Positions 34,976 to 43,249 of a stretch of DNA of 64,000 bases are shown here, piece after piece. The stretch covers positions 21,471-85,470 of the forward strand of contig CAZSKN010000009.1 in NCBI GenBank assembly GCA_964607445.1. Reading direction: 5' to 3'. Below the pieces are notes generated by a model that was given only the letters and a program-made list of their open reading frames with translations, made no database searches and was not told the DNA's origin. The position numbers and the translations under genes are program-made. Source of the stretch: CALCKU01 sp964607445. GTDB taxonomy: Bacteria; Pseudomonadota; Alphaproteobacteria; Caulobacterales; Maricaulaceae. Position 1 is the stretch's first letter, and each line of letters starts with the position of its first letter.

Positions 34976-36277
34976 TTATCTTTTACCAATGGGCACGAAA
35001 TCGCGCGCTGTACGGCCTGAATAAAGCTGACGAGGACGTCCAATCCGTTGACTAGGGTCTTCTAGCATTTCGTTCCATTGTGAAATCCATCCAACTGTTC
35101 GGGCCAGAGCAAAAAGAACCGTGAACATTGATGTTGGGAAGCCTAATGCGCTCAAGACAATACCTGAGTAGAAATCTACATTTGGATAGAGTTTTTTGGC
35201 GACAAAATACTCGTCTTCAAGCGCGATTTTCTCGAGTTCTTTCGCGACATCTAAAATAGGATTTTTAAGGTCTAATTCCTCAAGAACCTCATGTGCGACT
35301 TTTTGCATTACACGCGATCGCGGATCGAAATTTTTATAGACCCGATGTCCAAAACCCATCAGACGGAATGGATCCGATTTATCTTTTGCGCGTGCGATAA
35401 ACTCTGGAATACGGTCCACAGTGCCGATTTCGCGCAACATGTTAAGACACGCTTCATTGGCACCGCCATGACTAGGACCCCATAAACATGCGACACCCGC
35501 AGCGATACAAGCATAAGGGTTTGCGCCCGATGAGCCGGCAAGCCTGACGGTTGATGTTGAAGCATTTTGCTCATGATCCGCGTGAAGAATAAAGATTTTA
35601 TCCATCGCGCGTTCGATAGTCGGACTGATCTTATATTTCTCAGCCGGAACACTAAAACACATATTCAGGAAATTACCTGCATATGATAGATTGTTATTTG
35701 GATACACATGCGGTTGGCCAATAGAGTATTTATACGTGCGGGCCGCCAATGTTGGCATTTTAGCGATTAGCCGATGGATGGCCATATTGCGGGCTTCATC
35801 TTCGGTTGTATGGGCATCGTCATGGTAAAAGCCAGAAAGGGCGCCCACAGTACCACATAACATGGCCATAGGATGTGCGTCGCGCCTATATCCGTGGAAA
35901 AAACTTTCAATTTGATCATGCAACATGGTGTGGTTGGTGACCGTCTCTGTAAATGTCTTGTTTTGTTCGGCATTCGGCAATTCGCCATTAATCAACAGAT
36001 AGGCGACTTCAAGAAAGCTGGAATGCTCGGCCAATTGTTCGATAGGATATCCCCGGTACAGGAGCTGGCCCTTGCCGCCGTCAATATAGGTGATTTGTGA
36101 TTCGGTTGAACATGTGGAGGTATACCCAGGATCAAATGTGAAATGGCCGGATTGTTTGTAAAGGCTGCGTACATCAATGCCCGGAGCGCCAACCGACCCA
36201 GCATAAATAGGGAGATCATAGCTGTCCTGACCAATGGTAATTTTGGCTGTACCTGTGTTTTTTATCTTATTTTCCAT
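34976..36277 (-). CDS. gltA: Citrate synthase, type II
   Basis: 433 residues, the NADH-regulated Gram-negative type length. It condenses oxaloacetate and acetyl-CoA. Visible: an N-terminal strand domain, LHADHEQNASTSTVRLAGSS, WGPSHGGANE with a catalytic His, GFGHRVYKNFDPR with the second His, and the catalytic Asp in the PNVDFYSGI motif. The start lies 11 bases inside the 3' end of gltX, so the two genes are probably co-transcribed and coupled. Confidence 0.97.
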   Translation of the reverse strand: MENKIKNTGTAKITIGQDSYDLPIYAGSVGAPGIDVRSLYKQSGHFTFDPGYTSTCSTESQITYIDGGKGQLLYRGYPIEQLAEHSSFLEVAYLLINGELPNAEQNKTFTETVTNHTMLHDQIESFFHGYRRDAHPMAMLCGTVGALSGFYHDDAHTTEDEARNMAIHRLIAKMPTLAARTYKYSIGQPHVYPNNNLSYAGNFLNMCFSVPAEKYKISPTIERAMDKIFILHADHEQNASTSTVRLAGSSGANPYACIAAGVACLWGPSHGGANEACLNMLREIGTVDRIPEFIARAKDKSDPFRLMGFGHRVYKNFDPRSRVMQKVAHEVLEELDLKNPILDVAKELEKIALEDEYFVAKKLYPNVDFYSGIVLSALGFPTSMFTVLFALARTVGWISQWNEMLEDPSQRIGRPRQLYSGRTARDFVPIGKR

Positions 36278-37697
36278 GAGGGTCCTTTGTATCTCTTTTC
36301 ACCGTTACGACATCTTGGAGTCTCGCCAAAGTTTCGCTCTTGCCAAGCAAAGCCAATACCCAAGATAAATCTGGGGAGGGCGCACCACCCGTCAAGGCTG
36401 CGCGAACAGGTTGACCGATTTTTCCAAAGCCGATGTCATTATCGGCCGCATATTTTGTCAGGACAGTTTGAAGTCTCTCCGCTGTCCATTGCGCTCCTTC
36501 TATAGCCTGGAGCTGTAAAATTAAAGTGCCTATATGTCCTATTGCGTCATTTTTTAGCGACTTTTTGGCTTTTCCTGTGATCTCTAATGGACGGTTAAGT
36601 ATGAGATAGCGAGCCTGCTCTGCTAGTTCGACTAAGGTTTTGGAACGTGGTTTCAATGTTGGCATAGCTAATTTGATTTTATCACGCAACTCTGGGGGTA
36701 AGGGTTGTGTATTGAGCGTTTCTAAAAAGGGTAATGCGGCGTCAAGCAACGCCGTATCGTCTGTATTCAAAACGTGTTGACCGTTGATAAAGTCCATCTT
36801 GTCAAAATCAAGTCGTGCAGGTGCATTATTGAGACCCTCCAAATTAAAATTCTCTATTGCAGCGTCGCCAAGAAAAATTTCAACGTCACCCCGTGCCCAC
36901 CCCAATTTGAGGAGGTAATTTCGTAAGCCAGACGGTAAATACCCCATGTCTTTATAAGCTTCGATAGCTAAGGCGCCATGTCGTTTAGAGAGTTTCTTCC
37001 CGTCCGGCCCATGGATAAGCGGAACATGGGTCCAATTCGGTGTGTCCCATCCTAACGCGTGATAAATCAAACTTTGTCGGCCAGCATTTATAAGATGATC
37101 ATCACCACGAATAACGTGGGTTATGCCCATATTATGATCATCAACGACGACCGCCAACATATATGTGGGGCTGCCGTCCGCTCTCAAGAGGACAAGATCA
37201 TCAAAGTTTTCATTCTGCCATTTAACATCCCCTTGCACGTTGTCCTGAATATGGGTTTGACCATCGGGAACGCGAAAACGAATGGTATACGGCGCGTCTT
37301 TGATTAAGGTTTCATTACGGTAAGGACTTCTAAACGCATGTCCTTCAGCTCGGCTTGCTTCACGTAGGGTTTCCAGTTCTTGAGGGGTGCAATAACACCG
37401 GTAAGCGGCACCACGTTCAAGAAGTTCATGCGCGGTTTTCACATGTTCTGGCGCATTCGCGTGCTGGTAAACAACATCCCCGTCATGATCTAATCCCAGC
37501 CACGCCATTCCCTCCAAAATAGCGTGTGTGGCTTGTGGGGTTGAACGGGTTCTGTCGGTATCTTCGATACGGAGTTTAAAGTCACCTCCCATATGTCGTG
37601 CATATAGCCAGTTAAACAAGGCTGTGCGGGCACCACCAATATGTAAAAATCCTGTGGGGGAGGGGGCAAACCGAGTTATTACCTTTTGTGTCGTCAT
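36267..37697 (-). CDS. gltX: Glutamyl-tRNA synthetase
   Basis: 476 residues, class I synthetase. The HIGH-type motif is FLHIGGARTALFNWLYARH at the N-terminus and the KMSKS-type motif is KLSKRHGA around residue 240. A helical anticodon-binding domain fills the C-terminal third. Many Alphaproteobacteria carry two GltX paralogues, one mischarging tRNA-Gln; which one this is cannot be told here. It starts 18 bp from the divergent comEC frame. Confidence 0.96.
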   Translation of the reverse strand: MTTQKVITRFAPSPTGFLHIGGARTALFNWLYARHMGGDFKLRIEDTDRTRSTPQATHAILEGMAWLGLDHDGDVVYQHANAPEHVKTAHELLERGAAYRCYCTPQELETLREASRAEGHAFRSPYRNETLIKDAPYTIRFRVPDGQTHIQDNVQGDVKWQNENFDDLVLLRADGSPTYMLAVVVDDHNMGITHVIRGDDHLINAGRQSLIYHALGWDTPNWTHVPLIHGPDGKKLSKRHGALAIEAYKDMGYLPSGLRNYLLKLGWARGDVEIFLGDAAIENFNLEGLNNAPARLDFDKMDFINGQHVLNTDDTALLDAALPFLETLNTQPLPPELRDKIKLAMPTLKPRSKTLVELAEQARYLILNRPLEITGKAKKSLKNDAIGHIGTLILQLQAIEGAQWTAERLQTVLTKYAADNDIGFGKIGQPVRAALTGGAPSPDLSWVLALLGKSETLARLQDVVTVKRDTKDPHGK

Positions 37698-37715
37698 TTT
37701 TAAAAATTTGTCCTA

Positions 37716-40127
37716 ATGTGGGGCACGGGGGGCTTTCTATCACATATGAAGACGAAAATGCATAGGGCAAACGCCCAGAGCTCGCAGATTAATATCTCGG
37801 GTCAATCGCGCGAGACACCTCGGATATCACATCCGGGCTTTATACGGCATCTTATCAGAAGTGTGCAGGCGCAGTCTCGCCCTATGGCGTTTCAAAAGTT
37901 TGACGTTGCAGTCATTATGTTTGGCGCGGGAATCGGTGTCTATTTTTCTGCACCTTTTGAGCCATCCCTCAAATATTTAAGCCTATTCCTTGTTCTATTG
38001 GCGGGGGTGCTTTTAGGGACATACAGGCAGTTGGAAAAGCTTGAGTTTGAATCGCCCGCTTTGCACTCCAATCTCTCTAAAATCTTTATAGGGGTTTCGG
38101 TTCTGTTTTGTCTTCTATTAGGTGCCTTTCGGTCCGGATTACATTCGGCATCTGTGGCAACTTCGTTTCTAGAGAGTAAGCGTCAATCCTATGTCGTGAC
38201 AGGGTGGGTCGAAGCTATTGAAACATCTGGACGGGGGCACCGTTGGCGTTTGCGGGTCAAGAAGATTGAAAATAGATTCGGCGATATCATTACCCCTGTG
38301 CCGCGTAAAATCCGTGTAAGAGCTAATGGAGAGGGTATAGGTGTCGGGCAGGGCGTTAGGCTTAAGGCCTTGTTGACCTCCCCTCCGGGACCCGTTGTGC
38401 CGGGCGGTTATGATCCAGCGCGGCGTGCTTTTTTTCAAAATATCGGCGCTTACGGCTTTGCCATATCTGAGCCTGAGAGCGTGAAGGTGGACACGGATAA
38501 TCTGCTCGAAACTACGGTGCGAGCGCTGGCCCGGTTTCGCTATAAATTGGCTGACAGGATATTAGTTACGGCACCAGAAGATACAGCCGGCTTGCAAGTC
38601 GCTCTGTTAACAGGGGTGCGTAGCTATATCCCGAAAGACCAAACAGAAGCTTTGCGCGATACGGGGCTTGCGCATGTTCTTGCTATATCTGGGCTGCATA
38701 TGGGGTTGTTATCTGGGGGCGGTTATTATCTTGTTACCTTGTTTTTAGCAATGATTGCACCGCTGTCGCGACGTTTCGATGTCCGGAAATTTGCGGCGAT
38801 CGCAGGCATGGGGCTGGCAACGGCTTATTTATTATTATCGGGCGCGAGCGTGTCAACGCAACGGGCTTATATTATGGCCATTATTGTATTTCTTGCGGTG
38901 ATTTTAGACAGGCGAGCGTTTTCCATGCGCTCCGTTGCGGTCGCGGCAGCCGTAACATTATGGCTGCATCCCGAAAGCCTCATATCTGCCGGATTTCAAA
39001 TGTCTTTTTCGGCCGCAGCAGCGCTTGTGGCTTTTTATGGATATTGGCAAAATTTCAAGCAGGAACGCTATGGTCACTTACCCTATAAAACCGGGTGGGC
39101 CGTTAAGATAGGTCGTAATCTGAGTGCCGTGACAACAACAAGTTTTGTCGCTGGTGGTGCCACAGGTGGATTTGCCATGTTACATTTCAATCGCATTGCT
39201 AATTACGGATTGATCGGGAATATGCTGGCTATGCCGGTTTTCACCGCCATAGTTATGCCGGCAGCTTTAATGTCATTTTTGCTAATGCCTTTTGGCGCCG
39301 AGGCATTTGGCCTTAAAATTATGGGCGCCGGCTTGGATTTTATCTTGGTTATAGCCTATTGGGTGACAGATTTGAAAGGCGCTATTAGTCATATTCGGTC
39401 GGCACCGGGGTTTGTTATTGGACTTTTTGGACTCGGGTTCACCGCCCTATGTATTGGATCTTGGTGGTTTAAATGGGCTGGAATGAGCCTGATTACGATG
39501 TGTTTTGTGATTTGGGGCGTGTCACCTCAACCTGATTTACGAATTTCGGATAGTGGGCAAATTGCCTTTTGGGACAGTCATATTGCGAGTCAGGTCGGGG
39601 GTCAGTCACGTCATTTCACCGATAACTCATCCGGTACGCTTTATGTGGGGCGCAAAAGATCGGATCGGTATGGGCGCGAGCAATTTATGCAACGTGCGGG
39701 TAAAGTCGGCGCACAAACCCGAAGCTATATGGATACACGCGCTTTGTGTGATGGTTTGGCTTGTCGGTTTGATTTGAAAGGTCGTACGATTTCTGTGGTG
39801 TCCCACCCTGAGGCCCTGATTGAAGAATGTGAAGCCTCTGATCTTGTTGTTCTTACAACACGCGAAGCGGGGCCGCGTATTCGACGTCACTGCAAGGCCG
39901 TATTGCGCGATGGTCGTGATTTTTCGAATACAGGCGCGGCAGATATTTATATTTTGGAAAATAAGGGTAATGTAGAATCCCGGGCCCCCGATCAAAATCG
40001 GAATACGGCATATGCCGTAAAACCTTCACAGATGTTTCGTATCGAGGTTTCAAATACGAAAGCGCGACAGGCGCGTCCGTGGTCGCGGGGGTGGGCTGAA
40101 CATCTAAAGCAAAGACAGAGGAATTAG
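37716..40127 (+). CDS. comEC: ComEC/Rec2-family membrane protein
   Basis: 803 residues. It is the family of inner-membrane channels for DNA uptake in natural transformation. An N-terminal membrane pair and DUF4131-like OB region (about 60-240) precede the competence core with HVLAISGLHMGLLSGGGYY, SGASVSTQRAYIMA and further helices. A soluble C-terminal part (about 600-803) lacks an obvious metallo-beta-lactamase His motif. The start is unclear: ATG 37716, 37746 and 37884 are all in frame, and none has a strong ribosome-binding site. Its place between gltX and lexA is standard in this class. Confidence 0.9.
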   Translation: MWGTGGFLSHMKTKMHRANAQSSQINISGQSRETPRISHPGFIRHLIRSVQAQSRPMAFQKFDVAVIMFGAGIGVYFSAPFEPSLKYLSLFLVLLAGVLLGTYRQLEKLEFESPALHSNLSKIFIGVSVLFCLLLGAFRSGLHSASVATSFLESKRQSYVVTGWVEAIETSGRGHRWRLRVKKIENRFGDIITPVPRKIRVRANGEGIGVGQGVRLKALLTSPPGPVVPGGYDPARRAFFQNIGAYGFAISEPESVKVDTDNLLETTVRALARFRYKLADRILVTAPEDTAGLQVALLTGVRSYIPKDQTEALRDTGLAHVLAISGLHMGLLSGGGYYLVTLFLAMIAPLSRRFDVRKFAAIAGMGLATAYLLLSGASVSTQRAYIMAIIVFLAVILDRRAFSMRSVAVAAAVTLWLHPESLISAGFQMSFSAAAALVAFYGYWQNFKQERYGHLPYKTGWAVKIGRNLSAVTTTSFVAGGATGGFAMLHFNRIANYGLIGNMLAMPVFTAIVMPAALMSFLLMPFGAEAFGLKIMGAGLDFILVIAYWVTDLKGAISHIRSAPGFVIGLFGLGFTALCIGSWWFKWAGMSLITMCFVIWGVSPQPDLRISDSGQIAFWDSHIASQVGGQSRHFTDNSSGTLYVGRKRSDRYGREQFMQRAGKVGAQTRSYMDTRALCDGLACRFDLKGRTISVVSHPEALIEECEASDLVVLTTREAGPRIRRHCKAVLRDGRDFSNTGAADIYILENKGNVESRAPDQNRNTAYAVKPSQMFRIEVSNTKARQARPWSRGWAEHLKQRQRN

Positions 40128-40162
40128 ACGCCGATTATATCTTGGATAAGATGTTACAGGCC

Positions 40163-40804
40163 CTAATGATACTTACGAATAAGTCCTACTAAAACACCTT
40201 GGATTTCAACGCGATCCGCGCCGAAAGTTCGCGTTGGGAAATCAGGATTTTCAGCAATAAGTTCAACCCCTTGTGAGGATTTATAAAGACGCTTTAATGT
40301 GGCTTCTTCTCGGTCAACAAGGGCGACTACAATCTCATTATTGCGGGCTGTATTGGCTTTTTTAATAATCACAAGATCACCGTCTAAAATCCCAGCATTG
40401 ATCATGGAATCGCCTTCTATCTCAAGTGCGTAATGATCCGGAGACATCATATTGGGCGGTACAGAAATCGTATTATAACTATCTTCCAAAGCCAAAATGG
40501 GATTTCCCGCAGCAATTTTACCGACAAATGGAATTTCATACTCATCATTGGCTGCCGTGACCGGTGTATCAATTATTGAATGCGCCGGGGCTGTTGGCAA
40601 TTTAAGAACTTCCAAGGCACGTGCCTTATTGGGTAGTCGTCGGAGAAAACCGCGTTCTTCCAACGCTGTAATCAAGCGGTGAATGCCCGACTTGCTGGCT
40701 AGCCCTAAAGCATCTTTCATTTCATCATAAGAAGGCGGTACGCCCGACGCTTTAATCTTACGATCAATCAATAAAAGAAGATCTTTTTGTTTCTGCGTCA
40801 ACAT
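40163..40804 (-). CDS. lexA: LexA repressor
   Basis: 213 residues. A winged-helix DNA-binding domain (1-65, PPSYDEMKDALGLASKSGIH) is joined to a self-cleaving S24 peptidase domain. The cleavage site is Ala99-Gly100 in GKIAAGNP, and the catalytic dyad is Ser133 (GDSM) and Lys171 (EEATLKR). It represses SOS genes until RecA-stimulated autocleavage. An exact operator lies about 50 bases upstream of the ATG, so it is probably autoregulated. Confidence 0.97.
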   Translation of the reverse strand: MLTQKQKDLLLLIDRKIKASGVPPSYDEMKDALGLASKSGIHRLITALEERGFLRRLPNKARALEVLKLPTAPAHSIIDTPVTAANDEYEIPFVGKIAAGNPILALEDSYNTISVPPNMMSPDHYALEIEGDSMINAGILDGDLVIIKKANTARNNEIVVALVDREEATLKRLYKSSQGVELIAENPDFPTRTFGADRVEIQGVLVGLIRKYH

Positions 40805-40828
40805 TACGAATCCTTTCGGGAATCAATT

Positions 40829-40843
40829 GAACAAAATAGCAAC
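40829..40843 (-). promoter_or_regulatory. Degenerate second LexA half-site pair near lexA
   Basis: GAAC at 40829-40832 and CAAC at 40840-40843 are seven bases apart, a one-mismatch version of GAAC-N7-GAAC between the main lexA operator and the start codon. It may be a weak second operator or chance. Two GANTC sites (GAATC at 40808-40812 and 40820-40824) lie right beside it, in the expected leader. Confidence 0.3.
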
Positions 40844-40853
40844 ATGTATATTT

Positions 40854-40868
40854 GTTCTATAGATGTTC
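40854..40868 (-). promoter_or_regulatory. LexA box upstream of lexA
   Basis: GTTCTATAGATGTTC is an exact GTTC-N7-GTTC direct repeat, the known alphaproteobacterial LexA operator. It lies 50 bases before the lexA start codon on the reverse strand, and a TTGACA (reverse strand, 40881-40876) stands just upstream of it, so it overlaps the promoter. It supports negative autoregulation. Confidence 0.88.
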
Positions 40869-40903
40869 TTCGCTCTGTCAAGGTGAGTAATATATGAAAA
40901 ATC

Positions 40904-41707
40904 CTAATCCAATAATGCCCGCACCGCTATCTCGACATCGTCTTGCCGCATCAAGCTTTCTCCGATTAGAAACCCTTGCGCGCCTTGCGTAGTCAAAGTT
41001 CGAATATGGGCGCGCGTAAATATACCGCTTTCGGCCACGAGCGTGGCATTTTCGGGTGCATCGGGGGCGAGGTGTTTGAATGTATCGAGTGAAGTTTCGA
41101 ATGTGCGTAAATCGCGATTATTAATCCCGATTAGTGTCGCGCCAAGGTTTACGGCGCGGGCCATTTCGGCTGCGTTATGGGTTTCGATAAGCGCGTCCAT
41201 ACCGAGTTCAACCGCTTCGGCTATTAAAGCGCGGGCTATATCATCATTAATCATCGCCAAAATCACGAGGATGCAATCTGCCCCCATTGCGCGTGACTCG
41301 GTGATTTGAATAGGGTCGAGCATAAAATCTTTACGCAGAAGTGGCAGGTTTGTAGCCCTGCGGACGGTTTTAAATATGTCAACACTGCCTTGAAACCCTG
41401 GTCCGTCGGTCAGCACAGAGAGGCACGCCGCCCCGCCATATGTAAAGGCCTGAGCAATAGCGGTAGGGTCAAATTTTTTGCGGATAATACCTTTAGACGG
41501 GCTGGCTTTTTTGACTTCGCAAATCAGGGCTGTTTTAGGGGCTGTTTGTAGCGCCTTGGTAAAGCCGCGCGGCGGGACTTGGCTACGCGCGATTTCGCGT
41601 AGGTCTTCGATAGAGATTTCATCTTTAAGTTGGGCTACCTCATTGACTTTATAGGCGGCAATTTTCTTGAGGACATCTGGTGCATCCATTAAGGTGTTAC
41701 CGACCAT
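40904..41707 (-). CDS. trpC: Indole-3-glycerol phosphate synthase
   Basis: 267 residues, a monofunctional TIM-barrel enzyme. It closes the indole ring in tryptophan synthesis. LICEVKKASPSKGIIRKKFDP with the catalytic Lys, LRKDFMLDPIQI, LIGINNRDLRTFE and VAESGI are all seen. The ATG at 41707 follows AGAGGT and overlaps trpD by 11 bases; an alternative Met lies six codons downstream. It is the last trp gene of the trpEGDC run. Confidence 0.96.
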   Translation of the reverse strand: MVGNTLMDAPDVLKKIAAYKVNEVAQLKDEISIEDLREIARSQVPPRGFTKALQTAPKTALICEVKKASPSKGIIRKKFDPTAIAQAFTYGGAACLSVLTDGPGFQGSVDIFKTVRRATNLPLLRKDFMLDPIQITESRAMGADCILVILAMINDDIARALIAEAVELGMDALIETHNAAEMARAVNLGATLIGINNRDLRTFETSLDTFKHLAPDAPENATLVAESGIFTRAHIRTLTTQGAQGFLIGESLMRQDDVEIAVRALLD

Positions 41708-42656
41708 TAGAAACCTCTATCAATGTGTTTAAAGCGGCGTGAGCTTTGCCATTATCAAGAGAGTCTATGGCCATATCTATGCCCGACGCCATGTCATCAG
41801 CATGCCCGCCTATCATCAGGGCTGCGCCGGCATTCAATTTGACGATGTCACGGTACTCACTGTGTTGACCCGCAAGAAGCTCGGATAAAGCCAATGCGTT
41901 CTCAGAGGGATGTCCACCGCGCAAACTTTCTATCGTCGTTAAAGGAATGCCGTAGCTCTGAGGTGCAATGGTAAATTCACGTATTTCACCGTTTCTGACT
42001 TCGCTGACATAGCTGGGTCCTGTTGTCGTAATCTCGTCCAAACCATCAGAACCATGGACGACCCAAACATGCTCCATGCCCAATCTCGTAAATGCCTCTG
42101 CCATCAAGTGCCGCCATGTGTCGTTGCTTACGCCGACCAACATGCGTGTCGTGCGCGCCGGATTACTCATGGGGCCGAGCAGATTAAACAGAGTGCGTTT
42201 GCCAATGGCTTTGCGGGCAGGTCCGACATGACGCATAGCCGGGTGATGATTGGGCGCAAATAAAAAACCGATACCCGCGCGTTCAACACATTCTGCGGCT
42301 TTTTCGGGCGTGATAGCTAAATTAACACCGAGTTCTGAGAGGGTATCCGCGGTGCCAGTCAGGCTGCTGGCGGCACGATTACCATGTTTGGCTACCCGTA
42401 AACCTGCACCCGCGCAGACGAATGCTGTGGCTGTTGAAATGGAAAGCGTATGCAGCCCGGTTCCGCCTGTACCGACGATATCAACAGCCTTGTCGATAGA
42501 AACGGGAGTCATATTTTCACGCATGATCTCGACGCCGATACGGACGTTTTCCGAGGTGAGTCCTGCCGCATTAAGATCAACCAAAAAAGATTGGATAGAT
42601 GCATTATCGCGTTCGCCGCGTAAGATGGCTCGTAATGTATGGGCGAACTCTGTCAC
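41697..42656 (-). CDS. trpD: Anthranilate phosphoribosyltransferase
   Basis: 319 residues, slightly shorter at the N-terminus than the usual 335-345. It transfers phosphoribose to anthranilate. DIVGTGGTGLHTLSISTATAFVCAGAG is the diphosphate-binding loop, KHGNRAASS and FLFAPNHHPAMRHVGPARK are conserved, and VVHGSDGLDEI follows. It starts with GTG, whose last bases form the trpG stop (GTGA overlap). The GTG is confirmed by position rather than by a ribosome-binding site. Confidence 0.94.
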   Translation of the reverse strand: MTEFAHTLRAILRGERDNASIQSFLVDLNAAGLTSENVRIGVEIMRENMTPVSIDKAVDIVGTGGTGLHTLSISTATAFVCAGAGLRVAKHGNRAASSLTGTADTLSELGVNLAITPEKAAECVERAGIGFLFAPNHHPAMRHVGPARKAIGKRTLFNLLGPMSNPARTTRMLVGVSNDTWRHLMAEAFTRLGMEHVWVVHGSDGLDEITTTGPSYVSEVRNGEIREFTIAPQSYGIPLTTIESLRGGHPSENALALSELLAGQHSEYRDIVKLNAGAALMIGGHADDMASGIDMAIDSLDNGKAHAALNTLIEVSNGR

Positions 42657-43246
42657 GGCTTTAACTTACCTGTCCCGATACCTGCAAGTTTCAAAAAATT
42701 TCCTATAAGCGCATGACCGTTTTCCGAGGCTATCGATTCAGGATGAAATTGCAATCCATGTATAGGGCGTGTTTTATGCCGTAGGCTCATGATCTCTCCG
42801 TCTTCTACCCATGCATTGATCAAAAGATCTGCGGGCAAACTTTTACGTTCAACAGACAAGCTGTGATAGCGTGTTGCTTTAAATGGGCTTTCAAGACCTG
42901 CAAATAATCCGGTCGTATCATGATGAATGTCAGAGACTTTGCCATGCATAATGTGTTGGGCCCGAATAATCTTTCCGCCAAAGGCTTGTCCGATAGATTG
43001 TTGACCCAGACATATGCCTAAAATAGGTAAACTTTCGGGGGCTTGGGCGATTACATCAAGGCAAATTCCGGCCTCATTGGGGGTGCAAGGACCAGGAGAA
43101 AGCAAAACGGCGTGTGCGCCCAAGCTTAAGGCCTGCTTCGCGCTCATATCATCATTGCGTATGACTTTCGTTTCAGCTCCAAGTTCTTGAGCGTAATGCA
43201 CCAAATTATAGGTAAAGCTGTCATAATTATCGATGACGAGGAGCAT
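42653..43246 (-). CDS. trpG: Anthranilate synthase glutamine amidotransferase component
   Basis: 197 residues, a class I amidotransferase that supplies ammonia to TrpE. LVIDNYDSFTYNLVHY at the N-terminus, the nucleophile Cys in ILGICLGQQSIGQAFGG and the His/Glu in LQFHPESIAS are present. It lies 3 bp after trpE and overlaps trpD by four bases. Confidence 0.97.
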   Translation of the reverse strand: MLLVIDNYDSFTYNLVHYAQELGAETKVIRNDDMSAKQALSLGAHAVLLSPGPCTPNEAGICLDVIAQAPESLPILGICLGQQSIGQAFGGKIIRAQHIMHGKVSDIHHDTTGLFAGLESPFKATRYHSLSVERKSLPADLLINAWVEDGEIMSLRHKTRPIHGLQFHPESIASENGHALIGNFLKLAGIGTGKLKP

Positions 43247-43249
43247 GTC

